Of a stretch of 64,000 bases of DNA, positions 7,909 through 16,466 are shown piece after piece (the first letter of the stretch is position 1; each line of letters starts with the position of its first letter). The notes beneath the pieces are model-generated. The model was given only the letters and a program-made list of their open reading frames with translations. It was not told the DNA's origin and searched no databases. Where the stretch lies: assembly GCF_028737205.1 (NCBI RefSeq), contig NZ_JAQZAL010000031.1, positions 1 to 64,000 of the forward strand, read 5' to 3'. The stretch comes from Actinomycetospora lutea (GTDB taxonomy: Bacteria > Actinomycetota > Actinomycetes > Mycobacteriales > Pseudonocardiaceae). A program made the position numbers and the translations under genes.

Positions 7909-9047
7909 GCCGTGACGACCTCCTCGTAGGTCCGCACGTGCGACGCGGCGAGCGCGTCCCAGTCGTGGCCCCGGACCAGCGCGTGCCCGCCGGCGGCGAC
8001 CCGCCCGCGCAGGTCCCGGTCGTCCAGCAGCCGGCGCAGCCCCGTCTCGAGGACGTCGACGTCGCGGACCTCCGGGGCGACGACCACCGTCTCGCCGTCG
8101 ACGAGGTCCGGGTCCGGGGGCGCGTCCGCGCGGCGGGTGACCAGCGTCGGCAGCCCGTGGTCGAGCGCCGCGAGCAGGGCGCCGCTCTTGAGCGTCGCGC
8201 CGGCGGTGAAGGGGAACGCGGCGAGGTCGGCGGCCTGCAGCGCGGCGGAGACCTCACCGGCGGGACGGTGCCCGGTGATCGTCACGCGGTCCTGCGCGCC
8301 CGCGGCGGCGACGTGCGCGGTCAGCTCGTCGCGGAACTCCGCGGCCTCGTCGGCGGGCAGGGCGAGCGAGGTGAACCCGCCGAGGACGAGCAGGTGCAGC
8401 GCCGGGTGCTCGTCGGCGAGGCGCGCGACGGCGTCGACGAGGTAGCGGAGGCCCTTGACCGGGTGCACGAAGCCGAAGAACACGACCAGCTCGGCGTCGG
8501 CCGGCACGCCCAGCGCCCGGCGGGTCGTGGCGCGGTCGGGGGCATCCCGGTCGACCTCGACGTTGGGCAGCAGCGGGGCCCGCCCGGCCTCCACGCCACA
8601 GCGCTGCTTCAGCGTCGCGGCGTGGTCGCCGTTGGTCGTCAGCACCGCGGCGCTGCGCGGGACGAGCCGCCCGGTCTCGCGGTCGGCGAGGCGGCGGCGC
8701 TCGAGGAAGGTCCACACCGCGTCGGGCACCTTCGGGGCGACCGACCACCAGCCGTACTCGTGCAGCGTCGTCACCAGCGGCATCCCCGCGACGTCGCCGA
8801 GCAGCCCGGGCGCCCCGGAGAAGCCGAACGCCGACGGGGCGAACTGCACGTGCGCGACGTCGGCACGGCTCGCGCGCAGGTGGCGCGCCGCGCGCAGCAG
8901 GCCGAGGGGTCCCGGGTCGACCGGGACGTCGACGACGTCGACGCCCCGGCGGTCGAGCGCCGCGGCGAGGTGCACCGTGTAGTCGGCGACGCCGTCGTGC
9001 GCGGGGTCGGCCCGCCCGTGCACGAGGGCGACGCGGAGGTGGGTCAC
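7890..9047 (-). CDS. glycosyltransferase family 4
   Basis: 385 residues, GT-B fold. N-terminal acceptor half begins LRVALVHGRADPAHDGVADYT with a Gly-rich loop; the C-terminal half has LVVFFGFVHPVKGLRYLVDA (family hinge, KG at the donor phosphate) and AAFPFTAGATLKSGALLAAL in place of the usual E-x7-E motif. Transfers a sugar from a nucleotide donor. Starts at GTG 9047 and overlaps the next GT9 gene by 19 bases, so the two are coupled and probably act on one glycan. Confidence 0.85.
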   Translation of the reverse strand: MTHLRVALVHGRADPAHDGVADYTVHLAAALDRRGVDVVDVPVDPGPLGLLRAARHLRASRADVAHVQFAPSAFGFSGAPGLLGDVAGMPLVTTLHEYGWWSVAPKVPDAVWTFLERRRLADRETGRLVPRSAAVLTTNGDHAATLKQRCGVEAGRAPLLPNVEVDRDAPDRATTRRALGVPADAELVVFFGFVHPVKGLRYLVDAVARLADEHPALHLLVLGGFTSLALPADEAAEFRDELTAHVAAAGAQDRVTITGHRPAGEVSAALQAADLAAFPFTAGATLKSGALLAALDHGLPTLVTRRADAPPDPDLVDGETVVVAPEVRDVDVLETGLRRLLDDRDLRGRVAAGGHALVRGHDWDALAASHVRTYEEVVTACAASC

Positions 9048-9134
9048 CGGGCGCCGATACCCGATCGACCCCTCACCAGAACCCGATCCGCACCCGCGCG
9101 GTCCAGGACGCGTCGAGCGGTGGCTCCCGCTCGT

Positions 9135-10025
9135 TCACCAGGAGCCCGCACCCGGGGTCGAGCCGTCCTGGGGTGCGGGCACGTAGATCGAGCAGGCGTC
9201 GAAGACCGCCTCGCGCACCGGGTCGTCGTCGCAGTCGCGCGCCGGGCGCAGCACGGCGTCGCCGGCCCGCAGGCGCGCGAAGGCGTCGGCGACCTCCCGC
9301 ACGTGGTGGCCCTCGGCGACCCCGCGGCCGAAGTGCCCCATGAGCACGAGGCGGACGTCGAGCTCGGCGAGCCGCGCGGTGGAGGCCGCGAACGCCGCGA
9401 GGTCGGACTCGGGGGCCTGCGCGTAGATCGGACCGGTGTTGACCGTGTCGCCGGCGAGGAGCAGGCCGTCGCGCTCGTCGAGGAAGCAGACCGAGTCGGG
9501 CGAGTGGCCGGGGGTGTGGAGCACGCGCAGCGCGCGCCCGCCGAGGTCGACGACGTCGCCCTCGTCGAGCGTGGCCGGCTCCGGTGCGGGACCGGGTGCC
9601 CAGGTCTCGTCGACGTCCGATGGCAGCGGGCGCGGGTCGGAGTCGGCGGAGAGCAGGTGGAAGAACTCCTGGTCGAGCGCGCGGTAGCGCGGCGCCGCGG
9701 CGAGCAGGCGACGGGCGTGGGCGAGGTAGCGGGCGCGCTCGGCGGGGTCGGCGCCCGCGCGCAGCTCGGCGACGCCGGCCGGGTGGATCGCGACCCGGTC
9801 GAACTCGGCGTCGCCGCCGACGTGGTCGAAGTGCGCGTGGGTGTGCACGACGTCGATCGGCCGGTCGGTCAGCCCCGCCACGACCGGCCGGATCGGGACG
9901 ATGCCGAGCCCGCTGTCGACGAGCACCGCCCGGTCGCGCCCGGCGACCAGCCACGAGTTGACGTGCCCCGGCTCGGCGACCAGCCACGTGTCGCGCGCCA
10001 CGGGTCGGGAGTGGAACCAGGACAC
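9135..10025 (-). CDS. MBL-fold metallo-hydrolase
   Basis: 296 residues. The zinc motif HTHAHFDH is at about 61-68, further ligands HTPGHSPD (about 169) and LLAGDTVNTG (Asp, about 190) and MGHFGRG (His, about 228). The fold and extra helical insert resemble glyoxalase II or lactonase-type hydrolases, but substrate cannot be read from sequence. Start is GTG 10025, close to the divergent GT9 gene. The 87 bases downstream before the GT4 gene contain nothing recognisable. Confidence 0.83.
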   Translation of the reverse strand: MSWFHSRPVARDTWLVAEPGHVNSWLVAGRDRAVLVDSGLGIVPIRPVVAGLTDRPIDVVHTHAHFDHVGGDAEFDRVAIHPAGVAELRAGADPAERARYLAHARRLLAAAPRYRALDQEFFHLLSADSDPRPLPSDVDETWAPGPAPEPATLDEGDVVDLGGRALRVLHTPGHSPDSVCFLDERDGLLLAGDTVNTGPIYAQAPESDLAAFAASTARLAELDVRLVLMGHFGRGVAEGHHVREVADAFARLRAGDAVLRPARDCDDDPVREAVFDACSIYVPAPQDGSTPGAGSW

Positions 10026-10063
10026 CCGCGTGAGCCTGCCAGGCGCTCCGGGTACTCGCGGCC

Positions 10064-11134
10064 GTGCAGGTCGATCTCCGCCACCCCGCCGCGCACCGCC
10101 CGGGCCACGGCGACCCGGACTGGCGCGCGATGCGCCGGATCCTCGTCGTGCGTCCCGACAACGTCGGCGACGTCCTCATGACCGGGCCGGTGTTCCGTGC
10201 GCTGCGCGCCGCGGCGCCCGGCGCGCAGCTCGACCTGCTCGCCTCGCCCGCCGGCGCGGCGGCCGCCGCCCTGCTGCCCGAGGTCGACGGCGTCGTCACC
10301 GCGTCGGTGTCCTGGCAGCAGCTCGACCTCGTGCCGGGCGCCGATCCGGACGTCGCCCTGGTCGCCGAGCTCGCCGAGCGCCGCCACGACGCGGCGATCG
10401 TGCTGACGTCGTTCTCGCAGTCGCCGTGGCCCGCCGCCGAGGTGGCCCGGCGCGCCGGGGTGCCGGTGCGCGTCGGCCTGTCCAAGGAGTTCGGCGGCGG
10501 GCTGCTCACGCACTGGGTGCCCTCGCCGCCCGACGAGGAGCACCAGGTCGACCGGATGCTCGGCCTGCTCGCGGCGGTCGGGGTGCCGTCGCGGGGCGCG
10601 GCGCTGCAGGTGCGGGTGCCCGACGACGCGGCCACGCCCCTGGCGGTGGTGGGCGCCCGCTACGCCGTGGTGGCGCCGGGCGCGAGCTGCCCGTCGCGGC
10701 GCTGGCCCGCGGAGCGCTTCGCCGCGGTCGTGCGGGGGCTCGCCGCCGACGGGCTGACCGTGGTCGTCAGCGGCACCGAGCGGGAGTCCGCGCTGGTCGA
10801 CGCGGTCGCCGGCGACGTCGGGGTGCCGCTGGCGGGCGGCCTCGGACTCGGTGACCTGGCGTCGCTGCTCGCGGGCGCCGAGGTGGTCGTCGCCAACAAC
10901 TCCGGCGGCGTGCACCTCGCCGACGCCGTGGGCGCGCCGGTCGTCGAGCTGTTCGCCGGCACCGAGACCGTCGACCAGTACCGGCCCCGCTCCACCCGCG
11001 CGGAGGTGCTCACGCGGCCGGTGGCGTGCGCGCCGTGCCGCCAGCTCGTGTGCCCGTTCGGCCAGGAGTGCCTGGCGATCGGGCCGGACGAGGTGCTCGC
11101 CGCGGCGCGGCGGCTGCGCGCGGTGGCGGTGTAG
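10064..11134 (+). CDS. glycosyltransferase family 9 (heptosyltransferase-like)
   Basis: 356 residues if started at GTG 10064; a shorter form starts at ATG 10130. Core: RRILVVRPDNVGDVLMTGPV, VVAPGASCPSRRWPAERFAA and VVVANNSGGVHLADAVGAPV, ending in a Cys motif (CAPCRQLVCPFGQECL) like that of the other GT9 gene. The N-terminal extension with a Trp before the Rossmann strand occurs in actinobacterial relatives, so I kept the longer form, but neither start has a strong ribosome binding site. Probably works with the GT4/GT9 pair on the opposite strand. Confidence 0.83.
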   Translation: MQVDLRHPAAHRPGHGDPDWRAMRRILVVRPDNVGDVLMTGPVFRALRAAAPGAQLDLLASPAGAAAAALLPEVDGVVTASVSWQQLDLVPGADPDVALVAELAERRHDAAIVLTSFSQSPWPAAEVARRAGVPVRVGLSKEFGGGLLTHWVPSPPDEEHQVDRMLGLLAAVGVPSRGAALQVRVPDDAATPLAVVGARYAVVAPGASCPSRRWPAERFAAVVRGLAADGLTVVVSGTERESALVDAVAGDVGVPLAGGLGLGDLASLLAGAEVVVANNSGGVHLADAVGAPVVELFAGTETVDQYRPRSTRAEVLTRPVACAPCRQLVCPFGQECLAIGPDEVLAAARRLRAVAV

Positions 11135-11451
11135 TGGTCGAGCACACCGACGACGGGCGCTGGATCGTCGTCGACGGGCGGCGCTGGCGCGCCACCGATC
11201 CGCTGATCCCGGAGGACGACGCCGCCGTCCTGCGCCGCTGGCTGATGGCCGCGCGCCGCGACGTCGGGACCGCGACAAAGGCCGGCGACGAGGACGCCGA
11301 GGCGGCCGCGCGCTCGCGGGTGCACGCCGCGAAGACCGCCCTGGGCGAGCGGGGCACGGCGTGGTGGGAGCAGTCCGACGACGACCGCCGGGCGCGCTGG
11401 ACCGAGGGCCTGCGGCGCGCCGAGCAGGAGGGGTTTGACGGGGCGGGGTGA
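11134..11451 (+). CDS. small conserved actinobacterial protein, function unknown
   Basis: 105 residues from a GTG that shares its first base with the TAG of the GT9 gene. It reads DGRWIVVDGRRWRATDP, then an Arg/Ala-rich helical part (LRRWLMAARRDVGTA, RVHAAKTALGERGTAWWEQ). Relatives are common in actinobacteria and sometimes carry misleading Tol-transporter labels; no transporter feature or membrane segment is visible. Soluble, largely helical, role unknown. Confidence 0.7.
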   Translation: MVEHTDDGRWIVVDGRRWRATDPLIPEDDAAVLRRWLMAARRDVGTATKAGDEDAEAAARSRVHAAKTALGERGTAWWEQSDDDRRARWTEGLRRAEQEGFDGAG

Positions 11452-11468
11452 ACGGGTGCCCGTGACCC

Positions 11469-11915
11469 ATGACGACACCGCCGATCCAGGGTGACGAGAA
11501 CCCGAACGACCCGAACCCCGCGAACTCCAGCCAGACGCTGGCCGCGTTCAGCGGCCAGGTGCAGCGGCGCCTGGGCCTCGAGACGCCGTCGGAGGCCGAG
11601 GTGCTCGTCCGCAGCACGCTCAACGAGCTGGGCAAGGCGGTCAGCAGCGGTCTGGCGCAGGAACTGACGACCAGCCTGCCGCCGGAGCTCTCGGCCGAGC
11701 TGCGCGCGCAGCGCCCGAAGGACGACGCGGCCCGCTCGATCGGCAAGGACGCGTTCGTCGACGCGGTCAGCGGGCACGTGACGTCGGTCGACGCCGAGAA
11801 GGTCGAGCAGCAGGTCGAGCAGGTCCTGCGCCTCCTGCGCGAGTGGCTGCCCGAGGACCAGGTCGACCGCACCCTCGAGCAGCTCCCGGGCGACCTCGTC
11901 GCCCTCATGCGCTGA
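11469..11915 (+). CDS. DUF2267-like protein
   Basis: 148 residues. After an Asn/Pro-rich N-terminus, helices resemble DUF2267: VLVRSTLNELGKAVSSGLAQ, LTTSLPPELSAELRAQRPKD and IGKDAFVDAVSGHVTSVD, then a helical tail (LRLLREWLPEDQVDRTLEQL). Function of the family is unknown. A second DUF2267 protein lies at 41506-42219; both are followed by a 40-bp GTGAGCG palindrome. Confidence 0.72.
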   Translation: MTTPPIQGDENPNDPNPANSSQTLAAFSGQVQRRLGLETPSEAEVLVRSTLNELGKAVSSGLAQELTTSLPPELSAELRAQRPKDDAARSIGKDAFVDAVSGHVTSVDAEKVEQQVEQVLRLLREWLPEDQVDRTLEQLPGDLVALMR

Positions 11916-11920
11916 CCCAT

Positions 11921-11960
11921 GTGAGCGAACTTCGGGGCGATAGCCCCGAAGTTAGCTCAC
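11921..11960. repeat. palindromic element, family A copy 1 (probable bidirectional terminator)
   Basis: Left arm GTGAGCGAACTTCGGGGC, loop GATA, right arm its complement except for one base (A before GCTCAC). It sits between the stops of convergent DUF2267 and aldehyde dehydrogenase genes. No U-run follows. Confidence 0.8.
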
Positions 11961-11967
11961 GGAGGGG

Positions 11968-13374
11968 CTACGGCAGCGGGGACCAGTGGACGACCTTCGT
12001 GGTGGTCATCTCGTCGAGCAGCTCCGGCCCGTAGCCGAACCCCGTGCCCGACGTCCCGCGCGGCTCGGCGGCGCCGCCCGGCGCGCCGCCGAACACCGCG
12101 TTGATCTTCACGGTGCCGACGGGGAGCTCGCGCCACGCCTGCTGCGCGTGGGCCATGTCGCCGGTGAGCACGGTGGCGGCGAGCCCGTGCGGGTCGTCGA
12201 CGGCCTCGGCGAGGCCCTGGGCGAAGTCCTCGACCACGCGCACCGGCGCGACCGGACCGAACGTCTCCTCGCGCAGGATCGAGATCGCCGGGGTCAGCCC
12301 GGACAGCACGGTCGCGGGGTAGAACGCGCCGTCGCCCTCCGGGACGTACCCGCCCGCGTGCACGGTCGCGCCGTCGGCGATCGCGGCGGCGACGTGGCTG
12401 TGCACGTGCTCGCGGTGCCGGCGGTCGACCACCGGGCCCAGCGCCTTCTCCCCCGCCGCCGAGGGCCGGTACACCCAGCGCCCGGCCTCCTCGGCCAGGG
12501 CGTCGAGGAACGGCTCGGCGATCGCGGCGGCGACGTAGATGCGCTCGACGGACACGCACACCTGCCCGCCGTTGGCGTAGGAGCCGAGCGCGGCCTGCTC
12601 GGCGGCCCAGCGCGGGTCGACGCCGGCGTCGATCACCAGCGGGTCGTTGCCGCCGTTCTCGAGCAGGACGTGCGCGCCGGTGCCGGCGGCGGCCTGGCGG
12701 ATGGCCTGCCCGGCGGCGATCGAGCCGACGTGGGCGATGAGGTCGACGTCGTGGTGCCCGGCGAGCGTCGCGCCGGTCGGCCCGGCGCCGTCGACGATCT
12801 CCAGGACGCCCTCGGGCAGGAAGGACGCGACGAGCTCGGCGAAGCGGCGCCCGAGGTGCGGGCAGCGCTCGCTGGGCTTGTGCACGACCGTGTTGCCGGT
12901 GACGAGCGCGGCACCGATGAGGCCCGCGGCGACGGCGACCGGGTCGTTCCACGGCGTGAGCACGGCGGCGACCCCGCGGGGCTCGGGGACCATGAGGTCG
13001 GTCGCCGACCACGACCCCTGCAGCGACCGGCCCCGGTGCACCGGACCCAGCTCGGCGTACTGCTCCAACGTCCCGGCGGCGGCGAGCACCCCGCCGAGCC
13101 CGTCGTCGTAGGGCCGGCCGGTCTCGGTCTCGTTGAGCCGCGCGAGCTCCTCGGCGACGCCGCGCAGCGCACCCGCGGCGTCGCGGACGAGCCCCGCGCG
13201 GTCGGCGGCCGGCGTGCGCACCCAGCCGTCGTGGGCGGCGCGCGCCCGGCCGACGGCGTCGTCCACCTCGCCGGCGTCCGCGGGGCGGACGCGTCCGACG
13301 AGCTCCCCCGTGGCCGGGTCGTGGACCTCGATGTCGGTGGCGGTGGCGGCGTCGACGGGGGTGGCTGTGCTCAT
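11968..13374 (-). CDS. aldehyde dehydrogenase (NAD(P)+-dependent)
   Basis: 468 residues, full ALDH length. VLTPWNDPVAVAAGLIGAAL and NTVVHKPSERCP (Lys-Pro-Ser) bind cofactor; the general-base Glu is in HVLLENGGNDPLVI and the nucleophilic Cys in NGGQVCVSVERI; EETFGPVAPV near 390 completes the signature. Oxidises an aldehyde to the acid; the ENGGND variant in place of ELGGK/N is unusual but keeps the Glu. Substrate not predictable. The SDR gene is divergent 71 bases away. Confidence 0.88.
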   Translation of the reverse strand: MSTATPVDAATATDIEVHDPATGELVGRVRPADAGEVDDAVGRARAAHDGWVRTPAADRAGLVRDAAGALRGVAEELARLNETETGRPYDDGLGGVLAAAGTLEQYAELGPVHRGRSLQGSWSATDLMVPEPRGVAAVLTPWNDPVAVAAGLIGAALVTGNTVVHKPSERCPHLGRRFAELVASFLPEGVLEIVDGAGPTGATLAGHHDVDLIAHVGSIAAGQAIRQAAAGTGAHVLLENGGNDPLVIDAGVDPRWAAEQAALGSYANGGQVCVSVERIYVAAAIAEPFLDALAEEAGRWVYRPSAAGEKALGPVVDRRHREHVHSHVAAAIADGATVHAGGYVPEGDGAFYPATVLSGLTPAISILREETFGPVAPVRVVEDFAQGLAEAVDDPHGLAATVLTGDMAHAQQAWRELPVGTVKINAVFGGAPGGAAEPRGTSGTGFGYGPELLDEMTTTKVVHWSPLP

Positions 13375-13445
13375 GGGGCCGGGGGTTCCACCTCGAGCTC
13401 CCGGGTACGCATCCTGGTGATCGGCACCGAGGTGGGGAGGATCGC

Positions 13446-14198
13446 GTGAGCACGAACGGGCCGCTCGAGGGCAGGACGGCGGTGGTGACCGGCGCGTCGA
13501 GCGGGATCGGCGCGGCCACCGCGCGGGCGCTGGCCGGCCGGGGAGCCCGGGTGGCGCTGCTGGCGCGGCGCCGGGACAGGCTCGAGGCCCTCGCCGGCGA
13601 GCTCGGCGACCGTGCCGCGGTGTTCGAGGTCGACGTCACCGACGACGCCGAGGTCGCCCGGACGATGGACGCCGTGGTCCGCGGGCTCGGCGCGATCGAC
13701 GTGCTCGTCAACGACGCGGGCTACGGCTCCATGGTCCCCGCGCTGGAGGCCGACCTGGCCGAGTGGCGGACCATGGTCGACGTCAACGTCAACGGCGTGC
13801 TGCTCACGACCCACGCCGCGCTGCCGCACCTCGTCGAGGCCGCGCAGGGCCCGCGGGGCGTCGCCGACGTGGTCACGATCTCGTCGGTCGCCGGCCGCAA
13901 GGTCGCCTCGCCGGGGGCGGGCGTGTACGCCGCGACCAAGCACGCCGTGAACGCGTTCTCCGAGGCGCTGCGCCAGGAGCTGGCCGGGCGCCACGTCCGC
14001 GTGGGACTCGTCGAGCCGGGCCTCGTGCGCAGCGAGATGACCGAGCACAGCGGTGCCGCCGCCGACGCCGAGGAGCGCTTCGCGCTGGGCCTCATGGAGC
14101 CCGAGGACATCGCCGACGCCGTCGTGTACATGGTGACCCGCCCGCGGCGCACGGCGGTCAACGAGATGCTCGTCCGGCCGACCGAACAGACGCGGTAG
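13446..14198 (+). CDS. short-chain dehydrogenase/reductase
   Basis: 250 residues, classical SDR. Cofactor motif TGASSGIGAATARAL (about 15-29), Asp in EVDVTDD, NDAG in VLVNDAGYGS (about 84), catalytic Ser in TISSVAG (about 144) and YAATK (about 160). ARRRDR after the second strand favours NADP(H). GTG start after GGGAGG. Substrate unknown. Confidence 0.88.
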   Translation: MSTNGPLEGRTAVVTGASSGIGAATARALAGRGARVALLARRRDRLEALAGELGDRAAVFEVDVTDDAEVARTMDAVVRGLGAIDVLVNDAGYGSMVPALEADLAEWRTMVDVNVNGVLLTTHAALPHLVEAAQGPRGVADVVTISSVAGRKVASPGAGVYAATKHAVNAFSEALRQELAGRHVRVGLVEPGLVRSEMTEHSGAAADAEERFALGLMEPEDIADAVVYMVTRPRRTAVNEMLVRPTEQTR

Positions 14199-14283
14199 CG
14201 GCCCCGCCCACGGGATCGTGACGGGAGCACCGCGGTCGCCTCCCCCGCTATCTTGGCCGGACCGGCCGCACGAGGAGGAGTCC

Positions 14284-14727
14284 GTGCCCCTGGACCGCCT
14301 CGACGACCCCGATCATCCGGTCTACTCGATGGGGCAGGCCGCCGAGCTCCTCGGCGTGACCGCCGCCTTCCTGCGCAACCTCGACGCCACCGGCCTCCTG
14401 CGACCGGGGCGGTCCGGCGGCGGGCACCGGCGCTACTCCCGACACCAGCTCGACCGCGTCGTCGAGCTGCGCGCGCTGACCGAGCAGGGCCACACCCTGA
14501 CCAGTGCCGCGGAGATCCTCGATCTGCGCGCCGACCTCGACGGGGAACGTGCCCGGCACGCCACGACGACGCAGGAGCGCGACCGGGCCGTCCGGGAGCG
14601 GGACACCGCCCGCGACGAACGCGACACCGCCCTCCGCGAGCGCGACCGGGCACGCGACGAGAGGGACACCGCCCGCCGGGCCCGCGACCAGGACGCGGAC
14701 CAGGACGCGGACCTGCCGGGAATCTAG
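14284..14727 (+). CDS. MerR-type regulator with a charged repetitive coiled-coil tail
   Basis: 147 residues from GTG 14284, fixed by GAGGAGGAG three bases upstream. Residues about 12-80 are a MerR/HspR-like winged helix (YSMGQAAELLGVTAAFLRNL, GGGHRRYSRHQL). The C-terminal 60 residues are a near-perfect repeat of RERDTARDERDTA-type units, a predicted coiled coil made almost wholly of Arg, Asp, Glu, Thr and Ala, ending DQDADQDAD. No ligand domain is visible. Relatives in actinobacteria show similar Arg/Glu coiled coils. Confidence 0.78.
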   Translation: MPLDRLDDPDHPVYSMGQAAELLGVTAAFLRNLDATGLLRPGRSGGGHRRYSRHQLDRVVELRALTEQGHTLTSAAEILDLRADLDGERARHATTTQERDRAVRERDTARDERDTALRERDRARDERDTARRARDQDADQDADLPGI

Positions 14728-14730
14728 AGC

Positions 14731-14759
14731 TTGACCCACCGGAAACCTCCTCCTAAAGT
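14731..14759 (+). promoter_or_regulatory. sigma-70-type promoter
   Basis: TTGACC at 14731-14736 and TAAAGT at 14754-14759 with a 17-base spacer, ahead of the small gene starting at 14819. It lies directly after the stop of the MerR-type gene, so the downstream gene is probably transcribed independently. Confidence 0.6.
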
Positions 14760-14818
14760 TGGAGATATCCGCGAGGCCGCAGTGACGTCGCCCTGGGTGA
14801 CCGGAGGAGGTGTCCGAC

Positions 14819-15169
14819 GTGACGATCGACGTCCTCGACGAGCGGTGCCCGCGCGACGCCGACCTCGACACCGTGGACCGGGAGCGCGTGGACCGGGGTG
14901 CGGCGGACCAGGCCGTCATCGACGCCGAGTTCCTCGCCATCGTCCTCGGCGAGCAGTTCCGGGGCGAGCAGTTCCGGGGCGAGGAACGGCCGTCGCCGCG
15001 CACGCCGCCGCCGATGGCCGCCACCCGCACCCGCCGGGAGCCGCCGCCGCGCGACGCGGGTCCGCGCTCCGAGCGCCCGACCCGCCTGCGCCCGGCGGTC
15101 GGTGAGACCCCGCAGGTCCGGCGACGAACCGGCCCCGGCCCGCGATCGCCTCCGCCGCGCTCGTCCTGA
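14819..15169 (+). CDS. small hypothetical protein
   Basis: 116 residues from GTG 14819, chosen over GTG 14810 because GGAGGAGG ends eight bases before it. The N-terminal half is acidic and helical (MTIDVLDERCPRDADLDTVD, QAVIDAEFLAIVLGEQF), with a tandem FRGEQFRGE. The C-terminal half is Pro/Arg-rich and probably disordered. Not assigned to a family. The 224 bases that follow hold no gene I can support. Confidence 0.6.
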   Translation: MTIDVLDERCPRDADLDTVDRERVDRGAADQAVIDAEFLAIVLGEQFRGEQFRGEERPSPRTPPPMAATRTRREPPPRDAGPRSERPTRLRPAVGETPQVRRRTGPGPRSPPPRSS

Positions 15170-15393
15170 GCACCGACGAGGACGAGGAGGTGACCGCCGA
15201 GCGCGAGGACCACCGGGGAGGACCGCGGTCCTCCCGTCCATCCATCCCACCGGCCCGGCCCGGGGCCGACCGGGACGACCGACGGAGCGGCCGGACGCCG
15301 CAGTGACAGACCGAGAGCAGGGTCGTATCCCGTGTCGGCTCCGGGCCCTCGTGCGCCCGGGGCCCGGCGGCACCACGCGAAGGGAGGAGAGCC

Positions 15394-15783
15394 ATGGCGT
15401 TGACCAGGGTGTGGATCGAGACCCTCGACGCCGGACTGGTCCGCGCCGACCAGGTCGTCGAGGTCCTCGCGCACCGCACCGCGGCGTTCTCGGGCAAGCC
15501 GGCCCGCTGGCTGCTCGACGTCGTGCTGCCGGTCGGGCAGGGCGCCGGCACGGCGGGGCAGTGGAACCTCGGGGCGTCGCACCGCACGCTGGTCCAGACC
15601 GCCGATGAGCCCGCGGGGGCCGCGGCCCGCCTGGTCCGCCTGCTGTGGCAGCTCGACGAGAGCGACGCCGCCGGGATCGTCTCCGTCCGGCACACCCCGG
15701 ACGGCCTCCACCTCGGGATCCGGCCCTTCGGGTCGTCGACGGCGCCGACCCCGGACCCGTCCCCGGTCTCCGCTCAGACCTGA
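15394..15783 (+). CDS. hypothetical protein
   Basis: 129 residues; ATG preceded by GAAGGGAGGAGAG. Begins MALTRVWIETLDAGLVRADQ, with RTAAFSGKPARWLLDVVLPV in the middle and a Pro/Thr/Ser-rich tail. No membrane segment or known motif. Its stop overlaps the convergent CPBP protease gene by ten bases. Confidence 0.65.
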   Translation: MALTRVWIETLDAGLVRADQVVEVLAHRTAAFSGKPARWLLDVVLPVGQGAGTAGQWNLGASHRTLVQTADEPAGAAARLVRLLWQLDESDAAGIVSVRHTPDGLHLGIRPFGSSTAPTPDPSPVSAQT

Positions 15784-16466
15784 GACCCGACGGCGAGCAC
15801 CAGGGCGAACGAGATGAGGTTGAACGTCGCGTGCGCCGCGGCCGGCGGCCAGATCGAGCCGGTGCGCTCGTAGAGCACGGCGTTCACGACGCCCAGGACG
15901 AACGCCGCGGCGAACACGACGTTGAGCCCGTGCGCCAGGGCGAAGATCGCCGCACTGACGAGGACCGCGAGGACCCGCCCGATCCGCCGCAGCACGCCGT
16001 AGGCCAGGCCGCGGAACAGCAGCTCCTCGCCGAGCGGCACGAGGAGCCCGCCGATCGCGATGACGAGCGCCGCCGCGACGGGGCCGCTGAACAGCGTCAG
16101 CGCCTCCTGCGGATCGGAGCGGTCGCCGGTCAGCGCGATGTAGACGACGATGAGGACGCGCGAGGCGAGCCACACGACCACGCCCAGCCCGGCGCCGACC
16201 GCGAGCCCGCGCCGGGTCGGGCGCACCAGCCCGACGGCCGCGGGCGAGCGCACCCGCAGCGCCAGGGCGATCGCCACCGCGCCGAACGCCGACGTGGCGG
16301 AGACGCCGACCAGCACCGGCGCGGACGGCGTGCCCTCCGCGAGCAGCCCGACCGCGACGAACAGCGCGAGCTGCAGGGCGACGTAGGAGATCGCTCCGAC
16401 GAGGAGCTCGATCCAGCCGAGCGCCGGGCGCGGGGCCGACGGCGCGAGGACGGGCTGTTCAGTCAC
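15774..16466 (-). CDS. CPBP-family intramembrane metalloprotease (Abi/CAAX protease type)
   Basis: 230 residues, six to eight hydrophobic helices. The family motifs are present: EELLFRG (Glu-Glu and Arg, about 150-156), FALAHGLN (His, about 180) and the final H in AAAHATFNLISF (about 213). Members cleave or process membrane-linked peptides; some give bacteriocin self-immunity. GTG 16466 overlaps the end of the ChaB-like gene. Confidence 0.85.
   Translation of the reverse strand: MTEQPVLAPSAPRPALGWIELLVGAISYVALQLALFVAVGLLAEGTPSAPVLVGVSATSAFGAVAIALALRVRSPAAVGLVRPTRRGLAVGAGLGVVVWLASRVLIVVYIALTGDRSDPQEALTLFSGPVAAALVIAIGGLLVPLGEELLFRGLAYGVLRRIGRVLAVLVSAAIFALAHGLNVVFAAAFVLGVVNAVLYERTGSIWPPAAAHATFNLISFALVLAVGSQV

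Noticed and set aside
3898-7929. 1343-codon open frame on the plus strand
   Set aside because: It crosses the GntR gene antisense, the hybrid regulator and the AKR/GT9 genes; Arg/Ala/Gly-rich with no motif. A shadow of high GC content.
11134-11451. Tol-type biopolymer transporter
   Set aside because: Relatives are sometimes labelled so, but no membrane segment or ExbD/TolR motif is visible.
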